From: CAZEER01 sp964511215
Lineage (GTDB): Bacteria; Fidelibacterota; Marinisomatia; Marinisomatales; UBA1611
DNA length: 8,575 nucleotides
Direction: 5' to 3'
Assembly: GCA_964511215.1 (NCBI GenBank)
Contig: CAZEER010000083.1
Location: 1 to 8,575 of the forward strand
This document shows, one piece after another, positions 1 through 6,938 of this stretch. Positions within the stretch are counted from its first letter, which is position 1; each line of letters opens with the position of its first letter. Position numbers and translations under genes: made by a program. A model generated the notes under the pieces. The model searched no databases and was not told where the DNA came from. It saw nothing but the letters and a program-made list of their open reading frames with translations.

Positions 1-1862
1 TATATATTAATGGAGAATATTTTGGTTTATATATATCTGTAGAACATATTGATGATCGCTTTATTTCCAGAAATTATGATAATGATAATGGTAATCTATG
101 GAAATGCCTGTGGCCCGCAGATTTAACATATAGGGGCGATGATGCAGAAGATTACCATCCCTATCATGATGATATTAGGCCCTATGAATTGAAAACAAAT
201 ACGGAAGAGTATGATTATACAAAACTTGCACGTTTGATTCGTATACTACATCACAGCCCTGATTCTCTTGATCTAGTAATTGATGTTAAGGAAGCTTTAC
301 AATATCTAGCGATGAATATCCTCACTGGTAGTTGGGATGATTATCGTTTTTTAAGAAATAATTTTTATCTTTATTTTGATCCATCTGATGATCTTATACA
401 TTGGATACCCTATGACTATGATAATACTTTTAGTATTGACTGGTTTGATACGGATTGGTCTACCATTGATCCTTATGGTTATACTGTTATTGATAGTGAT
501 GGGCGTCCTCTATCGGATTATTTTTTTTCACAGGCGAGATATAGAAATCTATTTTCCCATTTTCTACAATTCTATAATAATAATCTAATGCAAATTGACA
601 GTATCCAAGAAAAATTAAACTTTTTTTCATCTCATTTATATGAATCTGCTGAGGAAGACCTGTATAGAACATATGACTATGGTTTTACAATAGATGATTT
701 TTTTAACAGCTATGGAAATGAATTTCAATTTGGCCATGTTAAACAGGGTATAATGGAATTTATATTGGACAGAAAACTTGCGGTTAATGACCAGATTGTT
801 TTTGAAAATAGCGCACCTATATTGTATGAAGCTCAGGTTGAGAACAATATTATTATTTTTGGTGATACGGTAGAAATAAGTGCTTCATTATTTGGTATTC
901 CATCAAGTGTTCATCTCTTTTATGTAATGGAAGGTGAACAGGATTGGAATTCAACAGCATTAGTTTTTGACCCAGATACTTTGAGCCATCTTATTGAGGA
1001 CCATGATAGGTGGATTTCAAATATTATTCTTGATAGTGTAGGGAGTTATTACTGGTATATTTTTGCAAATAGTGATGAGGGTAGCGATAGGTATCCGGTC
1101 TATGGTTTTAAATCTTTCCAGGTTATTGATCAAGTCTATAGTCAGCCGGTAGTAATTAACGAATTACTTGCTAAGAATGAGAGCATAAATAGTGATGAAG
1201 AAGGTGAATTTGATGATTGGCTGGAGATATGGAACTATTCTGATGTTATAGTTGATCTATCAGGACATTATTTAACAGATAAGGTTGATAACCTAACTAA
1301 ATGGAAATTTCCAGATTCAAATATATTAATTTATCCAGATGATTATATGTTAGTATGGTGTGACGAAGACCAAGATCAAGGTGACTTGCACACAAATTTT
1401 AAATTGTCATCCAATGGTGAATTTATTGGTTTAGTGTTACCCGATGGAGCGACATTTCTTGACTCTATAACTTTTCCATCTCAAAGCCAGGATATTTCAT
1501 ATGGTAGGTTAGATGATGACTGGTTTTATATGATGCCATCACCTTTAGCATCTAATACAGTTCTTGGTATACAGAATGATTCTCTATCGTCTAGTCAATT
1601 TCAACTCGCTAATGTATATCCTAATCCTTTTAATATGGATTTTCAGATTGAGTTAAATATTCAAAATAATATTGATGAGATTACTTTAACCATTTTTTCA
1701 TTGATAGGCAAAACAGTCTATTCAAGAACTATAAATAATATAGAAAATGGAAAAAATGTAATTGTAGTAGAATTGGATAATACAATAGCATCAGGTCCTT
1801 ATTTTTTGAAAATGGAAAATTCTAAAAATAGAATAATCAGAAAAATTTTATATATAAAGTAA
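1..1862 (+). CDS. Secreted CotH kinase-family protein with lamin-tail and T9SS C-terminal sorting domains (5'-partial)
   Basis: The reading frame is open from base 3 to the TAA at 1860-1862 (619 codons), so the true start lies left of the window and the TTG at 189 is not a start. Domains in order: the C-terminal half of a CotH kinase fold (bases 3 to about 780), with the family signatures NGEYFGLYISVEHID near the left edge, NNFYLYFDP near 357-384 and PYDYDNTF near 408-434, whose Asp pair matches the metal-binding DxD of CotH kinases. Next is a beta-sandwich-like linker (about 800-1130), then a lamin-tail domain (about 1141-1560; VINELLAKNES, DDWLEIWN, LSGHYLTD, HTNFKLSSNGE, SYGRLDDD). Last is a type IX secretion sorting domain (about 1596-1859; NVYPNPFN, ending RKILYIK). 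CotH proteins in Bacillus spores phosphorylate coat proteins; the substrate here is unknown. The protein is strongly acidic and probably exported and surface-attached or released. The upstream CotH part and signal peptide are not visible. It converges with the next gene across 8 bp. Confidence 0.9.
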   Translation, partial: YINGEYFGLYISVEHIDDRFISRNYDNDNGNLWKCLWPADLTYRGDDAEDYHPYHDDIRPYELKTNTEEYDYTKLARLIRILHHSPDSLDLVIDVKEALQYLAMNILTGSWDDYRFLRNNFYLYFDPSDDLIHWIPYDYDNTFSIDWFDTDWSTIDPYGYTVIDSDGRPLSDYFFSQARYRNLFSHFLQFYNNNLMQIDSIQEKLNFFSSHLYESAEEDLYRTYDYGFTIDDFFNSYGNEFQFGHVKQGIMEFILDRKLAVNDQIVFENSAPILYEAQVENNIIIFGDTVEISASLFGIPSSVHLFYVMEGEQDWNSTALVFDPDTLSHLIEDHDRWISNIILDSVGSYYWYIFANSDEGSDRYPVYGFKSFQVIDQVYSQPVVINELLAKNESINSDEEGEFDDWLEIWNYSDVIVDLSGHYLTDKVDNLTKWKFPDSNILIYPDDYMLVWCDEDQDQGDLHTNFKLSSNGEFIGLVLPDGATFLDSITFPSQSQDISYGRLDDDWFYMMPSPLASNTVLGIQNDSLSSSQFQLANVYPNPFNMDFQIELNIQNNIDEITLTIFSLIGKTVYSRTINNIENGKNVIVVELDNTIASGPYFLKMENSKNRIIRKILYIK

Positions 1863-1870
1863 ATTATTTA

Positions 1871-2257
1871 TTATATAACCACTGAAACATGATCTATAAT
1901 CAGTTTCTTTAATATACTATCATATCCAGTACAACGTCCTTTAATATCTATAATCTGTCCAATTTTTGGATTAAAGTTTTCTAAGTTTTTTGAATTACAG
2001 ATTATCTTATGGTTTAGAATAAAAGATAATGAATCAAATTCAGTGATAGTGCCATTTACTTGGATAAATCTATATAAAAATTCATCCCCTTCATTCATTT
2101 GAAATCTCCAAAACAAATCATTTAAATCATTAATAATAGTTGGTTCCACTTTTGTGTGATCAGGGTTTAGTGATTTTGTATAATAAACAAATATTACCAA
2201 TATAATTAGAGGTAATACAGAGCGGAATATTTTCCAATTCATTTCACCGCGTGTCAT
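1871..2257 (-). CDS. Small membrane-anchored OB-fold protein (tRNA_anti-like family)
   Basis: This 128-residue protein has an N-terminal membrane segment (about residues 10-27) and a polar linker. A C-terminal beta-rich domain (about 62-128) follows the pattern of the tRNA_anti-like OB-fold family found in Bacteroidota and relatives: IQVNGTITEF, then a hydrophobic strand ending in KIICNS, then GQIIDIKGRCTGYD and a final hydrophobic strand. C87 and C109 are the only cysteines. The name reflects fold similarity to anticodon-binding OB domains; no RNA-binding role is shown for such anchored forms. The domain probably faces the periplasm, which is inference. The start is uncertain: ATG at 2257 has no Shine-Dalgarno sequence, while the second ATG (2240-2242, residue 6) has a weak GGTGA close in front of it. 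Starting there would leave the anchor intact. The gene is divergent from the oxidoreductase and convergent with the CotH gene. Confidence 0.7.
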   Translation of the reverse strand: MTRGEMNWKIFRSVLPLIILVIFVYYTKSLNPDHTKVEPTIINDLNDLFWRFQMNEGDEFLYRFIQVNGTITEFDSLSFILNHKIICNSKNLENFNPKIGQIIDIKGRCTGYDSILKKLIIDHVSVVI

Positions 2258-2357
2258 GGTAAATTCTAAAATTATAAAAACTTAAAATGCAAATCATTTT
2301 ATATAATATACATGTTCTTATTATTTATTAGTAACTTGGTTTTTTTAAGAATTATTT
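2258..2357. promoter_or_regulatory. Divergent intergenic region with inverted repeat and two TATAAT-like boxes
   Basis: These 100 bp separate two divergently transcribed genes and must hold at least one promoter for each unless they lie inside coding sequence. TATAAT occurs on the minus strand at 2271-2276, 13 bp before the ATG of the OB-fold gene, and on the plus strand at 2302-2307, about 50 bp before the oxidoreductase ATG. Neither has a recognisable -35 box at 17 bp. Between them is a perfect inverted repeat, TAAAATG (2283-2289), spacer CAAAT, CATTTTA (2295-2301), that could be an operator. Such AT-rich boxes occur by chance often in this genome, so the promoter calls are weak; the inverted repeat itself is read directly. 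Confidence 0.3.
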
Positions 2358-4571
2358 ATGGTAATAATGAGACCTTTTAATAATATCGGTGGTTTTAGAT
2401 CTTTATTGTATACGATAAAAATAAGTCGACGTGTGGGGTTGTTAAATCTATTTAAAGCAATTTTATCAAAAAATACATGTAAAACCTGTGCACTTGGTAT
2501 GGGAGGTCAGATTGGTGGTATGCGGAATGAACAGGGTCATTGGCCAGAAATTTGCAAAAAATCAGTCCAAGCAATGGCTGCTGATATGCAAGACCCAATC
2601 GATCCAAATTTTTTTAAAAATTATTCCATCAATGAATTAAAAGAATTTACCTCATTTGAACTTGAAAAATCAGGCCGTATTTCTTCTCCTCTATTATTAA
2701 AATCGAATAGTAGACATTATATCCCTATAAGCTGGGAAGCGGCTTTTTGTCATATTGCAAATAAGTTAAAAAACATAAACCCCGATCAGTCATTTTTTTA
2801 TTTTAGTGGAAGGTCGTCTAATGAAGCAGGATTTCTTTTACAAATTTTTGCTAGAATTCTTGGTACTAACCACGTTAATAATTGTTCTTTTTATTGTCAC
2901 CAAGCCAGCGGAGTAGGTTTAACCCAATCAATAGGTACTGGAACTGCAACTGTTGAATTAGAAGATTTAGATTATTGTGATTTATTTTTTCTGATAGGAG
3001 CTAATCCAAGTTCGAATCACCCTCGGTTACTTACAAAATTAAAAAATATTCGCAAAAGAGGGGGGAAGGTAATTGTTATTAACCCAGTTATTGAAAAAGG
3101 TTTGGTCAAATTTAGTATACCATCAAACTTAAAAAGTCTACTATTTGGTTCGAAAATAGCTTCAAAATATATACAAGTAAGACCAGGTGGTGATTTGGCA
3201 CTATTCAGTGGAATAGCAAAATATCTTATTAAGACTAGGCATGTGGACAATGATTTTATTAACAATTTTACGGAAGGTTTTAAAGATTTTAGTGTTAACA
3301 TTGAAAAATTGAGTTGGGAAGAGATTGAAAAAAGCTCTGGTCTAAAAAGATCCATGATTGAAATGATTGGTAATTATTATGTGAAATCAAATAATGCAAT
3401 CTTTTCATGGTGCATGGGAATAACTCATCACCATCATGGTACAGCAACTGTTCAAAATATTGTCAACCTAGCTTTGTTAAGAGGAATGGTTGGGAAAAGA
3501 CACGCGGGATTATTGCCTATTAGAGGACATTCGAATGTGCAAGGAATCGGTTCCATGGGAGCAACTCCAGAATTGAAAAAGGAAATTTTTGATCGATTAA
3601 GTAATATGGGTATTTCTTTACCATCTATGAAAGGTTATGATACACTGGCATGTATAGAAGCAGCAGAGAAGAATAAAATTGATTTTGCTTTCTGCCTAGG
3701 AGGAAATCTTTATGGTTCTAATCCAGACTCTAATAGAACATCTGATGCAATATCAAAGATAAAAAATATTGTTTATGTGAGTACCACATTGAATACTGGA
3801 CATGTGATGGGAATAGGTAAAGAAACATTGATACTTCCTACATTTACTCGCGATGAAGAATACCAGAGTACAACACAGGAGTCTATGTTCAATTTTGTTC
3901 GTATGAGCAGCGGTGGGAATAGGCAGATTAAGAACTTGCGGTCAGAAGTGGAAATTATAGCTGAAATAGGCAGCAGAGTATTGGGTGATAGTGGTTTATT
4001 TAGTTGGAGTAAATTAAAAAATCATCAGAGTATCCGTAAACTTATCTCTAAAATTATTCCCGGGTTTAAGCTCATCAATAATATAGAAATGACTAAAAAA
4101 GAATTCCATATCTCCAATAGATTATTACATACCCCAAAATTTCAAACAGAATCAGGGAAGGCGCAATTTATATATCACATGATTCCAAAATTGAGAAAGT
4201 TAAAAGAGAACGAATTTATATTATTAAGTGTTAGGTCTGAAGGGCAGTTCAATACAGTGGTGTATGAAGAAAACGATCTGTATCGTGGACAAAATCAACG
4301 AAATGTAGTTTTATTAAATGCAAATGATATGGAATCTCTAGGACTAAAAAATAATGAAAAAGTAGTGGTGCAAAATGAAATAGGAAAGATTGAAAAAATT
4401 ATAGCAAAACCTTTCTCAGTAAAGAAAGGTGCTGCTCTTATGTATTTCCCTGAGGCTAATAGTTTGATTAGCCAGGTAGTTGATCCACTATCAAGAACGC
4501 CTGGTTTCAAATCAACGATAATTTCTATAAATAAATCCAATCGCTATAATATTCAAGGAACAGTGAACTAA
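2358..4571 (+). CDS. FdhF/YdeP-family molybdopterin-dependent oxidoreductase
   Basis: This complete 737-residue protein is related to the formate dehydrogenase alpha subunit and is closest in pattern to the YdeP-like branch. An N-terminal stretch carries CKTCALGMGGQ (C41, C44) and EICKKS (C66), a reduced iron-sulfur motif lacking the third Cys of the CxxCxxxC seen in true formate dehydrogenases. C180-H181 in FYCHQASGVGLTQS aligns with the catalytic Sec/Cys-His of formate dehydrogenase H. Further landmarks are GANPSSNHPR (214-223), MGITHHHHGTATVQN (353-367), RGHSNVQG (389-396) and a C-terminal dinucleotide-binding domain (about 618-724). It should bind a bis-molybdopterin guanine dinucleotide cofactor in the cytoplasm. 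The substrate is unknown; E. coli YdeP is linked to acid resistance, but its reaction is not established. ATG 2358 is used, with ATG 2367 an alternative; only a weak AAGA precedes. No electron-transfer partner or cofactor gene is adjacent. It ends in tandem TAATAA, overlapping the stop of the opposing gene. Confidence 0.9.
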   Translation: MVIMRPFNNIGGFRSLLYTIKISRRVGLLNLFKAILSKNTCKTCALGMGGQIGGMRNEQGHWPEICKKSVQAMAADMQDPIDPNFFKNYSINELKEFTSFELEKSGRISSPLLLKSNSRHYIPISWEAAFCHIANKLKNINPDQSFFYFSGRSSNEAGFLLQIFARILGTNHVNNCSFYCHQASGVGLTQSIGTGTATVELEDLDYCDLFFLIGANPSSNHPRLLTKLKNIRKRGGKVIVINPVIEKGLVKFSIPSNLKSLLFGSKIASKYIQVRPGGDLALFSGIAKYLIKTRHVDNDFINNFTEGFKDFSVNIEKLSWEEIEKSSGLKRSMIEMIGNYYVKSNNAIFSWCMGITHHHHGTATVQNIVNLALLRGMVGKRHAGLLPIRGHSNVQGIGSMGATPELKKEIFDRLSNMGISLPSMKGYDTLACIEAAEKNKIDFAFCLGGNLYGSNPDSNRTSDAISKIKNIVYVSTTLNTGHVMGIGKETLILPTFTRDEEYQSTTQESMFNFVRMSSGGNRQIKNLRSEVEIIAEIGSRVLGDSGLFSWSKLKNHQSIRKLISKIIPGFKLINNIEMTKKEFHISNRLLHTPKFQTESGKAQFIYHMIPKLRKLKENEFILLSVRSEGQFNTVVYEENDLYRGQNQRNVVLLNANDMESLGLKNNEKVVVQNEIGKIEKIIAKPFSVKKGAALMYFPEANSLISQVVDPLSRTPGFKSTIISINKSNRYNIQGTVN

Positions 4572-4894
4572 TAAAACTTTACAGTTACATAGTATCTTGG
4601 CTCTATCACACCTCGTGTACGTTTTTTAAGTATTTTACTCTTAGTATAGCCGTTAATTTTTTTAATTAAATTAATATAACGTTTTAAGGTCTTTGCTCTA
4701 ATAGACCTAGTTCTTTCCGATTTTTTACCTCTTTGTTCAATAAAGATTAGTAGATATTTATCCTTTTCAGTTTCATTTTTCCTTATCTTGCTAAGATAGA
4801 TTTGATCATTATTTAAGTCCACATCATTTCCAAAATAATCAATTTTTTCAGCACAACTAATAAAGATTATTATTGGGAATAAATATATAAGCAT
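4568..4894 (-). CDS. Small basic putative lipoprotein of unknown function
   Basis: I do not recognise a family for this 108-residue protein. It starts with a short hydrophobic stretch ending in FISC (residues 11-14), which resembles a lipoprotein signal-peptidase II site with C14 as the lipidated residue; the n-region lacks the usual Lys or Arg, so a start further upstream or a poor signal is possible. The mature part is rich in Lys and Arg (for example RGKKSERTRSIRAKTLKR, about 55-72) and ends in an alternating hydrophobic strand (YYVTVKFY). No Shine-Dalgarno sequence is visible before ATG 4892-4894. It lies 93 bp downstream of the HAD gene on the same strand. Its TAG (4568-4570) overlaps the last codons of the oxidoreductase on the opposite strand. 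The lipobox and lack of stops support a real gene, but its shortness leaves doubt. Confidence 0.5.
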   Translation of the reverse strand: MLIYLFPIIIFISCAEKIDYFGNDVDLNNDQIYLSKIRKNETEKDKYLLIFIEQRGKKSERTRSIRAKTLKRYINLIKKINGYTKSKILKKRTRGVIEPRYYVTVKFY

Positions 4895-4987
4895 TATAAA
4901 AAGTTTAATTGTAACAGATCTATTCTTTAAATGGAGTAGTAGTTATTTGAGTACTATAGATATAGGTTTAATATTGTACAATATTTA
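4895..4987. promoter_or_regulatory. Intergenic spacer with a perfect 16-bp palindrome
   Basis: This spacer between two minus-strand genes contains the perfect palindrome AATATTGTACAATATT at 4970-4985, two bases beyond the HAD gene's stop codon (minus strand) and 75 bp before the ATG of the small lipoprotein gene. With a GTAC loop it could form a 6-bp all-A/T stem, too weak for a good intrinsic terminator and without a following T-run, so a protein-binding site is the likelier reading if it is functional. No convincing -35/-10 pair was found. Confidence 0.3.
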
Positions 4988-5368
4988 TCATTCATTGAAG
5001 ACTGTGATTTTCATTTCCTTTTCAACTAGATCAGTCCATACTCCTTCAAACCTACTTGATTTTAAGACAGCACAATTATCTATATAATGATAGCCTTTAA
5101 ATTCAGTATGTCTTAATCTGGGTTTATTTAACATTAATTGATGATATTTCAAGCCAATACTATTTAATTTATCTTCAGTAATTTTTTTTAATGCTTCAGT
5201 CCTAGCGGTAAATAAGCAAATATAATTACCCTCATCATATTTTTTATTAATCCATTCAATAGCATTATCAAATAGTTTTGCACTTTGTGTATGACTGTGT
5301 GCTAATTCATTTGGGACATCTTCCCAAACTGTACCATCTAGATCAATTATAAAAACTAGTTTTTCCAT
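4988..5368 (-). CDS. Small HAD-superfamily phosphatase, capsule-biosynthesis-phosphatase-like
   Basis: This 126-residue protein shows the HAD motifs in order: motif I FIIDLDGT (nucleophile D9, acid/base D11), motif II in FTART (T54), the Lys of LNKPR (K82), and a motif IV-like YIDN (D97). A single Asp is visible in motif IV rather than DD. The compact, nearly cap-less form with TAR followed about 20 residues later by a G-x-KYHxL segment and xKPR resembles small phosphatases found in capsule and nucleotide-sugar loci, but the substrate cannot be read from sequence. It should be a Mg-dependent cytoplasmic enzyme. The start is well supported: AAGGAA (minus strand, 5373-5378) sits 4 bp before ATG 5366-5368, the clearest Shine-Dalgarno in the window. 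The protein appears complete, ending in TGA at 4988-4990. The lipoprotein gene follows on the same strand, possibly co-transcribed. The divergent MFS gene starts 202 bp away. Confidence 0.8.
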   Translation of the reverse strand: MEKLVFIIDLDGTVWEDVPNELAHSHTQSAKLFDNAIEWINKKYDEGNYICLFTARTEALKKITEDKLNSIGLKYHQLMLNKPRLRHTEFKGYHYIDNCAVLKSSRFEGVWTDLVEKEMKITVFNE

Positions 5369-5372
5369 TATA

Positions 5373-5378
5373 TTCCTT
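5373..5378 (-). promoter_or_regulatory. Shine-Dalgarno AAGGAA of the HAD phosphatase gene
   Basis: On the minus strand AAGGAA lies 4 bp in front of the ATG at 5366-5368 and fixes that start. The other genes here lack a comparable site, so leaders with weak or no Shine-Dalgarno seem usual in this genome. Confidence 0.65.
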
Positions 5379-5522
5379 AATTTTAGACTCGAATTTAAAT
5401 ATCACTATTTCAACAAAAAACAGACAACCTGCTATAAATGAAATAGGTTAAAAGTAATATTTGAATGATTACAAGTCGAAACTAAAAGGCCTTGGAAAAT
5501 GTTAAATAAAAGCGTTGAATTA

Positions 5523-5538
5523 CACTATATATATTGTG
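5523..5538. promoter_or_regulatory. Near-palindrome upstream of the MFS transporter gene
   Basis: CACTATATATATTGTG pairs at seven of eight positions about its centre and lies 32 bp before the TTG start at 5571, within the 202-bp divergent spacer between the HAD and MFS genes. Its right half continues as ATATTGTGCAAA (5531-5542), which matches 10 of 12 bases of ATATTGTACAAT in the palindrome at 4971-4982. It may be an operator, or chance in AT-rich DNA. The rest of the spacer (5369-5522) shows no clear promoter hexamers or RNA gene. Confidence 0.2.
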
Positions 5539-5570
5539 CAAAGAACAAGTTAAAAAATTAAATATATCTC

Positions 5571-6836
5571 TTGTCAATTATAAAAAAAAGACAAACTAAA
5601 TTAATCAGATCATCGTTAAAAATTTCTACCATAGAAGGATCATGGTGGGCAGTAATGTATGGTACTGTTGAAACATACTTGAGTGCATTTTTTGAAGTAT
5701 TGAAGTATACCAGTTACGAAATATCAATATTAACAACCTTACCGATGTTTATTGGCTCCTTGATACAAAACTTATCAAATAAGTTTTATCATTATTTTAG
5801 ATCAAGAAAAACTTTAGTTGTTTACCTAAAAATTTTTCAATCCTTATTAATACCAACTATTTATTTTATAGGAGTAAAGATAGGAAACTTTTATTTATTT
5901 TTATTATTTATTTGTATTTATTCTGTTATTTCTATTTCACAATTATCAGCTTGGACATCATGGATGGGATATTTGGTCCCCAGCAGATTGAGAGGAAGAT
6001 ATTTTGGTAAAAGGTCTCAAATTATTAGAGTATTTATGCTTATTTCTTCTTTAATTGCTGGTATAATTTTGAATTCTTTTAGTGGTACAAATCCAATTAT
6101 TGGTTTTGGTATGATATTTTTTATTGGGATCATTGCAAATATCGGTTCAGCCTATTATTTATATTCACAGTTTGAGCCAGCATATGATATTGTAAATGAA
6201 AATAATGAAAGTATTGATCTAAGGAAGGATGAGTATACTTCAATAAGAAAATTTATTGGATTTGATTCATTATCTGAATTTTCATTTTCAATATCAGGAC
6301 CATTGATGATGGTCTATTGGCTACGAGACCTTGGTTTTAATTATTTTGAAATTGCAGTATTAATAAATGTGAGCCAATTAATAGGTTTGTTTAGTTTACG
6401 GTATTGGGGGATAAAAATTGATGAATTAGGAACATATATTACCATTAGATGGACAAGTTTTATTATAGCGCTATTTCCTGTTTTTTGGATTTTGATTTAT
6501 TATATGCCAAATGGTTATAAACTGCTTTTTTCTGTTATTCTAGCATCCTGTGCATCACTAATGTTCAGTGGCAGAGCTCTTGCAATGGATAATAGATTAT
6601 ATGAACATATGTTGGGTAAGAGTATGATAAAATTGACATCAAAAAGAATATTTTATAGAGGACTATTCATATTTTTAGGTGGACTAACGGGAGGTTTGTT
6701 AACTAAAACAAATTTTATTTTTAATCAAATAACAATCGTTCTTGATAGTAAGATTCATATAGTTTTGCTTTGTTCAGTAATTTTTAGAATTGGTGTTTGG
6801 ATTAGATTTTTAAGAAACCCACAGGCTAAAGTATAA
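5571..6836 (+). CDS. MFS-type membrane transporter
   Basis: This 421-residue, strongly hydrophobic protein has about 11-12 predicted membrane segments in two halves joined by a charged loop (about residues 203-228), the usual size and layout of the major facilitator superfamily. VPSRLRGRYFGKR (136-148) matches the conserved cytoplasmic-loop pattern P-x-x-x-RGR-x-x-G, and YWGIKIDELGTYITIRW (278-294) resembles motif A in the second half. The first helix carries EGSWWAVMYGTVETY. The substrate is unknown. The start is taken as TTG 5571 because an in-frame TAA lies at 5559-5561 and the first ATG (5655-5657) would cut into the first helix; no Shine-Dalgarno is visible. A basic N-terminus (KKRQTK) follows the TTG. 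The gene is complete, its TAA at 6834-6836 lying two bases before the scaffold gap. It is divergent from the HAD gene; no functional link is evident. Confidence 0.8.
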   Translation: MSIIKKRQTKLIRSSLKISTIEGSWWAVMYGTVETYLSAFFEVLKYTSYEISILTTLPMFIGSLIQNLSNKFYHYFRSRKTLVVYLKIFQSLLIPTIYFIGVKIGNFYLFLLFICIYSVISISQLSAWTSWMGYLVPSRLRGRYFGKRSQIIRVFMLISSLIAGIILNSFSGTNPIIGFGMIFFIGIIANIGSAYYLYSQFEPAYDIVNENNESIDLRKDEYTSIRKFIGFDSLSEFSFSISGPLMMVYWLRDLGFNYFEIAVLINVSQLIGLFSLRYWGIKIDELGTYITIRWTSFIIALFPVFWILIYYMPNGYKLLFSVILASCASLMFSGRALAMDNRLYEHMLGKSMIKLTSKRIFYRGLFIFLGGLTGGLLTKTNFIFNQITIVLDSKIHIVLLCSVIFRIGVWIRFLRNPQAKV

Positions 6837-6838
6837 AA

Positions 6839-6938
6839 NNNNNNNNNNNNNNNNNNNNNNNNNNNNNNNNNNNNNNNNNNNNNNNNNNNNNNNNNNNNNN
6901 NNNNNNNNNNNNNNNNNNNNNNNNNNNNNNNNNNNNNN
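6839..6938. other. Assembly gap (100 Ns)
   Basis: Exactly 100 Ns, the conventional placeholder for a gap of unknown size. It removes the C-terminal end of the SGNH-like gene and possibly further genes. The adjacency of the MFS gene and the polysaccharide-type genes depends on scaffolding, not on continuous sequence. Confidence 0.98.

Noticed and set aside
521..528. Poly-T tract as a regulatory or contingency repeat
   Set aside because: Runs of T or A of 7-8 are frequent throughout this AT-rich window and this one encodes Phe codons in frame.
376..588. 70-codon plus-strand frame
   Set aside because: It lies wholly inside the CotH kinase domain in another frame and has no family pattern or ribosome binding site.
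487..672. 61-codon minus-strand frame
   Set aside because: Antisense shadow of the CotH coding region; low-complexity translation.
3060..3065. G6 run in the oxidoreductase as a phase-variation tract
   Set aside because: Too short to be a convincing slippage site and it encodes a conserved-looking RGGKV strand start.
3017..3355. 112-codon minus-strand frame
   Set aside because: Antisense to the well-supported oxidoreductase; no recognisable domain.
4295..4540. 81-codon minus-strand frame
   Set aside because: Antisense to the C-terminal domain of the oxidoreductase; no recognisable domain.
5426..5449. Imperfect hairpin (AAC/GTT and CTAT/ATAG arms with a 3-nt bulge) as a terminator or riboswitch
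   Set aside because: Short A/T-rich arms, an internal bulge and no fitting gene end; probably chance.
5515..5535. TTGAAT and TATATT as a -35/-10 pair for the MFS gene
   Set aside because: The spacing is about 9 bp, far from the 16-18 bp needed.
6755..6838. C-terminal extension of the SGNH protein beyond the gap
   Set aside because: It is reached only by reading through Ns and is antisense to the end of the MFS gene.
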